Source: Selenomonadaceae bacterium (GTDB lineage: Bacteria > Bacillota > Negativicutes > Selenomonadales > Selenomonadaceae). From it: DNA of 10,900 nucleotides. The notes beneath the pieces are model-generated. The model worked only from the letters and a program-made list of their open reading frames with translations, made no database searches and was not told the origin of the DNA. Where the stretch lies: NCBI GenBank assembly GCA_017529085.1, contig JAFXOC010000148.1:1-10900 (forward strand), in the 5' to 3' direction. Shown piece by piece: positions 10,101 to 10,900 of the stretch; position 1 is the stretch's first letter, and the number at the start of each line of letters is the position of its first letter. The position numbers and the translations under genes are program-made.

Positions 10101-10129
10101 AGCCTAAAATAGCCGCTTTCGCTATGTAA
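1160..10129 (+). CDS. Giant DarB-like N6-adenine methyltransferase/SNF2-type helicase fusion (2989 residues)
   Basis: A multidomain protein, probably cytoplasmic, that should modify and translocate on DNA. Residues 1-213 resemble the ArdC/LtrC N-terminus (YDLREQINIF near 39). Residues 214-355 are a low-complexity linker that overlaps a nested gene. Two similar motifs lie at 413-432 and 757-776, a charged coiled coil at about 572-600, and an acidic linker at about 955-1040. The methyltransferase shows HFTP (about 1158), EPSAGSGKFF (1184-1193, SAM binding) and SNVPFG (1248, in the place of NPPF). Residues 1500-1670 and 1875-1930 match conserved linker blocks of this family; about 1677-1870 looks inserted. 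The helicase has AHTVGAGKT (K2102), VDEAH (D2257), ATGTPIS (2308) and QRKGRIVR (2586-2593). The C-terminus is helical. P1 DarB, an anti-restriction protein, has the same methylase-helicase order. The role in DNA entry or transfer is inferred. All core motifs are present and there is no frameshift. Confidence 0.9.
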   Translation: MAKNVKELVEEVESFYLNVMMDQGSYLDFLDTMAKFHKYDLREQINIFHNASENSTVLANEEIWKRLNRTLKTNANAIPVLKGENGQERIEYVYDVSDTNEYRENEELLWHIDEERDKEYLNAALQGEGSVENRVRHICMQMAGGFEGSEEEKNILGLSLSYVTLKRMGYDTSDISMELISTPWDLENPEKLLTEVNISAKSILNPLGSYIRNGRTKQNDRSGLYNVTNTADNGRAGAGGRNGGLGTGGVLRTMGEDQDAISDRGKERDVEETSGRGESGEVSDGLSGEVRPEIRPTERNDDGEGRGNGGTESGKSRGVDSQGELRQTSGNGNDNSGNQRNDVENQNENNTTPNSAHNLVFQTVDRFSPIENRTYYDAIPSDDITDDILKTLDTMPTTYPKTFINVGYGKAFFSFENPQDRDAFIVEARSFINAEENSVQNKQDSESEQEQDEYIYFTREGKFGRERINNNDPTRNRENIYKVAAELGATIISKEEYEKGLAEQRSQIATDRMKELFREDNIEKIFDILSVNDNTYSIKAFSELSGIFLDRTWKRRKQQLIEYYGEKYTKWQEELETAAREKEQREKEAEEAELKEESAKIGDKYYDYIKNISPMQRARINKILGTMLRYDNKIQTRAQNMESLFSDGKLAFTYNDYGKTKYAVESFRTGSFYDITKTEFDYWHYLYENSNVNIKPQHFSRYSHKADEQYAEYHFAYIPEDQASARYWVSADLNELSKKYLGHSMAAAVDGIQGHGFSFSTAENMNSFVEEANAYLDQQYGATTSYDESLSLLAEDEVAREEKVENTVGNNDSVFDYNEMVDKIDNILRGYGEQKIKLAEALQQLENININENVNRNIFITDRITKVSGFLKDTQKEIDDILAGYEKTEYEYAEAFRRFQSLELAIINKNGQFENISDMMAESGKNAAENSLNIIRAEHEKQFEEQVAEAERINREREESEQSENGETSDLPVDEPLTLFPENDGDEESVEEIQTEVEADNTSETESVDENQVEGESSEENAVQNELDSEQENETERSLVFPYRNIDGVQPDDPNSELLPPIDYNSIDFDADMSTVSGKRAVFVRNIAAIRIMKDLEKTNRESMPEEIRVLQSYSGFGGMPEVFDAFNNSWSKEFHALQLELYTEEYDAARQSTLNAHFTPDNIVQSIYEGLYSLGFENGHILEPSAGSGKFFLNMPQDMREKSNLFGIELDDLTARITAKAYRDVTMSNEPFEKNNYADGSFDLAISNVPFGDYRITSDNRYRGKRLFIHDYFINRMIDEVRPGGLVVAITSKGTLDKDTDTAREEIVKKAELVTAIRLPDDTFKSAGTSVTTDILVFKKRETPLTQEEVKNYKDNMYSRNDDWVYRNAYGEKTKHESINAFLYQNFDNILGKVEKTTTAWGKDLTVKSSPNIDVSARIKEIFASVGKIYEPSKEELPLPVENNVEKDGFVGFTLEDGEITFHRGDGRIEKPELTDKDSKRVLAAVKLRDVTKDLFEAQRNNCSDVILREHQKKLDQAYNEYNRMFGRIYKDRSLKKIFKDDPSYNLLLALEVYNKEGFQRKADVFTKRTISPNITPTHADSPVDALAISLGETGVVDFPYMQQLTGLSYDELRQELEFTSIFQDTDGSFYPNDEFLSGNIRKKIAKTEKALEEVYLEEKELYSKTAGEDWKKPFVYNITSPYEQYLQDRIDKALEHGGKFVSDEEGRLDLAPDPDTRDYISDKLKEKNNRDFLLFFAGAAGNLRRTREIAEYAKKDPLFVLDALKYKVSANYEYAYDGNLGVVSECLRVMGLDQNKILERIYHAGFNGDDHEWYSFLRDKFSKENPFTETEALEKDFADKVNERANFFENLKNDWEVYKSEYDAKYKKLEEQTFPDEMKGIAKKREWLEKNLAALKEVCPEDVPIESIKVGLGTTFIPPRVIKEFLVEALEINYFEADQLEVFFEPYTSEWKIEGKNIEDNVKVWQTYGTSKMNALALAEKALNFRSPRVYKEIEVIEDGETKIKKVADTEETLKVQLKQEELKKLFVDWIYGKEEYRNAIFTYYNEHFNAIRPREYNGDMLKFPRMNPSITLKPHQKDAIAHTLFGGNTLLAHTVGAGKTYEMVASAMESKRLGLCNKPLIVVPKHLTEQTGREFLDLYPDANILIATNKDFTAENRKAFAAKIATQNWDAVIMGFTQFERIPITPERKLALYDQMVNELIEAKEKASGNTFSVKTLAKQIRLCEEKIHKLQGDKPKDGTIFFEDLGIDRLYVDEAHYYKNLWSYSKMRNVAGINPSNHAEKSQDLYEKIQYIQEINNGKGVIFATGTPISNSMTELYTMQKYLQPEVLKDEGIFNFDAWASTFGQTTTGMEIAPEGKGFREKTRFSKFHNVPELMAMFKEIADIKTADVLNLPVPECEYVIEEIERSEAQKEMVDNLADRAIAVRERKVKPDQDNMLNITNEGRDLALDERNIDPTLPEPADSKVKRCVNNVLQVYKESEEFKGTQIIFCDRSTPKKDGTFSVYDDVRKKLIAGGVKAEEIEFVQDADTDEKKDALFEKVRKGEVRVLLGGTKNLGIGTNVQDLLIATHDLDVPWTPADLEQRKGRIVRVGNKNPKVKVFRYVTKGTFDSYMWQLIENKQRFISQIMTSKTPSRETEDCDELVLSAAEIKALSAGDPLIREVMDVNNELTRLKIAKSGYLSNQEHTRKLVTTDYPIRIKNTKQELSKTLKDKELFDKNSKVIEGVEDFSITINKKTYLDKKEGLEALKEALKAGNKLKFSGEYKGFKLSVVFGDGSSGLFSAPKLACSHMNTYYCDLYSSPAEQLKGIERIGQTINKEALTLTTKLEQLNHNLEVAKEELGKPFPQEARFKELENRSNEIMEILAAKDKGFENEEDIAREVRMSRIRKIADNPELLPDDKIARDYLVEAATLYNEHGEDSVIDFLEDSNMLETMVLKYNHRAKDVADVLEKYSPTLPSVTLLQNLAKSYRTLTANPQPKIAAFAM
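1799..1804 (+). promoter_or_regulatory. Ribosome binding site for the nested TnpV-like gene
   Basis: GGGAGG lies 10 bases before the ATG at 1815, inside the giant coding region. The spacing is slightly long but within the working range. It is the same core motif used by the 288-residue gene, and it supports independent translation of the nested frame. Confidence 0.5.
1815..2189 (+). CDS. TnpV-like protein nested out of frame inside the giant gene (124 residues)
   Basis: This frame is +1 relative to the giant gene and lies wholly inside it. It reads as a real protein: an acidic, proline-rich N-terminus (residues 9-31), then a helical body with a YFGQWARIRMQFL block (about 32-44), a KLLAEGKAEKYL block, EGATEELKAENPEEWIHR (about 89-106) and a final AATEMIIAEI. 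From memory, TnpV proteins of Tn4451-like elements share this order: a KYGRMRR-YLR block, an LL-GKL-HL block, EGVTEALKA-MEW, then AEEIIL-EL. Length also fits. It has a GGGAGG site 10 bases upstream. Seven of nine leucines are CTG and 14 of 25 glutamates GAG, unlike the surrounding gene. TnpV's role is unclear; a transposition accessory role has been suggested. Expression here is unproven; the alternative is a relic still shaping the outer protein's linker. Confidence 0.65.
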   Translation: MIDLDYIMSPIPPITDEPEPEEETEDLELEGYFGQWARIRMQFLIEEKREMWKKLLAEGKAEKYLTDYQEKYDQKFDRLNEMMMEREGATEELKAENPEEWIHRANYAKQAATEMIIAEISEMM

Positions 10130-10140
10130 CGACAGATGCG

Positions 10141-10186
10141 AATACAAGATAAGATATAAAATCCCGTCCACAATGGACGGGATTTT
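10141..10186 (+). repeat. 46-bp intergenic direct repeat, copy 3
   Basis: Identical in all 46 bases to 1031-1076. It starts 11 bases after the stop of the giant gene. The sequence after it differs from the sequence after copies 1 and 2, so the repeat boundary at the end of the hairpin is sharp here. Confidence 0.9.
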
Positions 10187-10189
10187 ATA
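10158..10189 (+). terminator. Terminator of the giant gene
   Basis: The 13-bp perfect hairpin (arms 10158-10170 and 10174-10186, loop CAA) matches the one at 1048-1076. Here the T-run is interrupted after four T (TTTTATAT), so termination may be less efficient than at the upstream copy. Confidence 0.8.
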
Positions 10190-10196
10190 TTAAATA

Positions 10197-10224
10197 TTGA
10201 TTTTTTGAGGAAAAATTATATAAT
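10197..10224 (+). promoter_or_regulatory. Sigma-A-like promoter of the nuclease-family gene
   Basis: TTGATT (10197-10202), 16 bases, then TATAAT (10219-10224). Unlike the other two promoters, it has a recognisable -35 and lacks the GTAATATA element, so this gene is probably under ordinary housekeeping control. Confidence 0.55.
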
Positions 10225-10246
10225 ATGTATAAAAAGGAGTTAAGTT

Positions 10247-10867
10247 ATGGACGAGAACAAGAAAACAACGGAAACCAATTCAGGCACCCCGTTTGACGAT
10301 GTGTTTCGCACAATGGTCAATGACTGTAAAAGATTGCTTTTGCCCGTATTAAACGAGATGTTTCATTATTCTTACGAGGGCGATGAAGAAATTGAGTTTT
10401 TACCGACCGAGCGCTATTTACATAATTTAGACGATAAAAGCGAAAGACGAGGTTCGGATTCGGCATTTAAGGTTACTGGCAAAGACGGGTATGAGCGGAA
10501 TTACATAATAGAGTGTCAAAGTAAACCTGATAATTCTATGGCGGTGCGTATTTTAGAATACGGTATAAAATTTGCGATAGATAATGCCGATAAGGAAAAG
10601 AATAAAATCAGCATACATATACCGAACACGGGCGTATTTCAACTTCGCAGTACCAAAAACACCCCCGATAACATACAAGTGGAGATTGTCGCTCCACAAA
10701 ACAATAAATTAAGTTATAGCGTACCAGTTCTAAAAATGAGGAATTACTCATTGGAAGAAATTTTTACGAAAAATTTATCCTTTATGTTGCCTTTTTATAT
10801 GTTCAACAATTATAGTACAACTATTGAGCAAAAAATGATTAGAATTTTACCATACTGTCATATATAA
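10247..10867 (+). CDS. PD-(D/E)XK nuclease-family (Rpn/putative transposase type) protein, apparently C-terminally short (206 residues)
   Basis: Start supported by AAGGAG at 10234-10239, 7 bases before the ATG. The sequence matches the common Clostridia group usually named PD-(D/E)XK nuclease family transposase or Rpn-type recombination-promoting nuclease. It has an FDDVFRTMVNDC block (16-27), RGSDSAFKV (68-76) with the first catalytic acid D71, IIECQSK (87-93) carrying E89 and Q91 of the E-x-Q core, then R101 and Y105 in a following helix, and a conserved RSTKNTPD turn (134-141). Family members as I recall them run on for roughly another 80-100 helical residues after the LPFYMF block (181-186). 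Here a 20-residue unrelated-looking tail and a TAA follow. The nuclease core is intact, so it may be active, but truncation or rearrangement is likely. It sits after the repeated terminator with its own promoter, which suggests independent insertion next to the giant gene. Confidence 0.8.
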   Translation: MDENKKTTETNSGTPFDDVFRTMVNDCKRLLLPVLNEMFHYSYEGDEEIEFLPTERYLHNLDDKSERRGSDSAFKVTGKDGYERNYIIECQSKPDNSMAVRILEYGIKFAIDNADKEKNKISIHIPNTGVFQLRSTKNTPDNIQVEIVAPQNNKLSYSVPVLKMRNYSLEEIFTKNLSFMLPFYMFNNYSTTIEQKMIRILPYCHI

Positions 10868-10888
10868 TAATATTAAAATATATACTAC

Positions 10889-10896
10889 GAGGTGAT
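10889..10896 (+). promoter_or_regulatory. Probable ribosome binding site for a gene starting at the right edge
   Basis: GAGGTGAT is complementary to the 3' end of 16S rRNA. With normal spacing the start codon would fall at about position 10900 or just beyond the window. The AT-rich run before it contains TATAAT at 10863-10868, but no convincing -35 is visible. Confidence 0.45.
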
Positions 10897-10900
10897 AGTA

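Noticed and set aside
10863..10868. TATAAT as promoter of the next gene
   Set aside because: It overlaps the stop codon of the nuclease-family gene in a very AT-rich run, and no -35 was found at normal spacing. Chance occurrence is likely.
1..10900. CRISPR array, tRNA, rRNA or riboswitch
   Set aside because: No regularly spaced repeats, no cloverleaf-like gene and no leader of useful length were seen. The 46-bp repeats are about 9 kb apart and are terminators.

Overview
The window looks like accessory (mobile-element or plasmid-type) DNA from a low-GC Bacillota, most likely an uncultured gut-type Clostridia. This rests on the AT-rich base composition, strong GGAGG-type ribosome binding sites, standard TGA/TAA/TAG stops, and protein families I associate with Firmicutes conjugative elements. 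No integrase, relaxase, replication gene, tRNA, rRNA or CRISPR array is visible, so the type of element cannot be fixed from this window.

Layout: all genes read on the + strand. (1) Positions 1-17 are the right half of a terminator hairpin that recurs twice more. (2) A promoter and a strong ribosome binding site precede an unrecognised 288-residue soluble protein (121-987). (3) A 172-base intergenic region holds two hairpins, a full copy of the repeated terminator and a second promoter built like the first. (4) A giant gene (start best placed at 1160, end 10129, 2989 residues) encodes a DarB-like fusion of an ArdC-like N-terminus, several unassigned segments, an N6-adenine methyltransferase domain and an SNF2/DEAH-type helicase. 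(5) A second perfect copy of the 46-bp repeat follows (10141-10186), then a more ordinary sigma-A promoter and a PD-(D/E)XK nuclease/Rpn-type gene (10247-10867) that looks shortened at its C-terminus. (6) A ribosome binding site at the right edge suggests another gene starting at or just past position 10900.

The most interesting signal is a second gene inside the giant gene. Positions 1815-2189, in the +1 frame relative to the giant gene, encode a 124-residue protein that resembles TnpV, a small protein of Tn4451-type transposons. It has its own GGGAGG ribosome binding site, CTG/GAG-rich codon use unlike its surroundings, and a local GC rise. In exactly this stretch the giant protein becomes a low-complexity Gly/Arg/Ser/Asn/Glu linker, as expected if the small gene is the constrained frame and the giant protein only reads through it.

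How the parts work together (inference): each gene appears to be an independent unit with its own promoter and terminator, not part of one operon. The giant protein is plausibly an anti-restriction or DNA-processing factor that modifies and remodels element DNA during entry or transfer. The partner role of the 288-residue protein is unknown.
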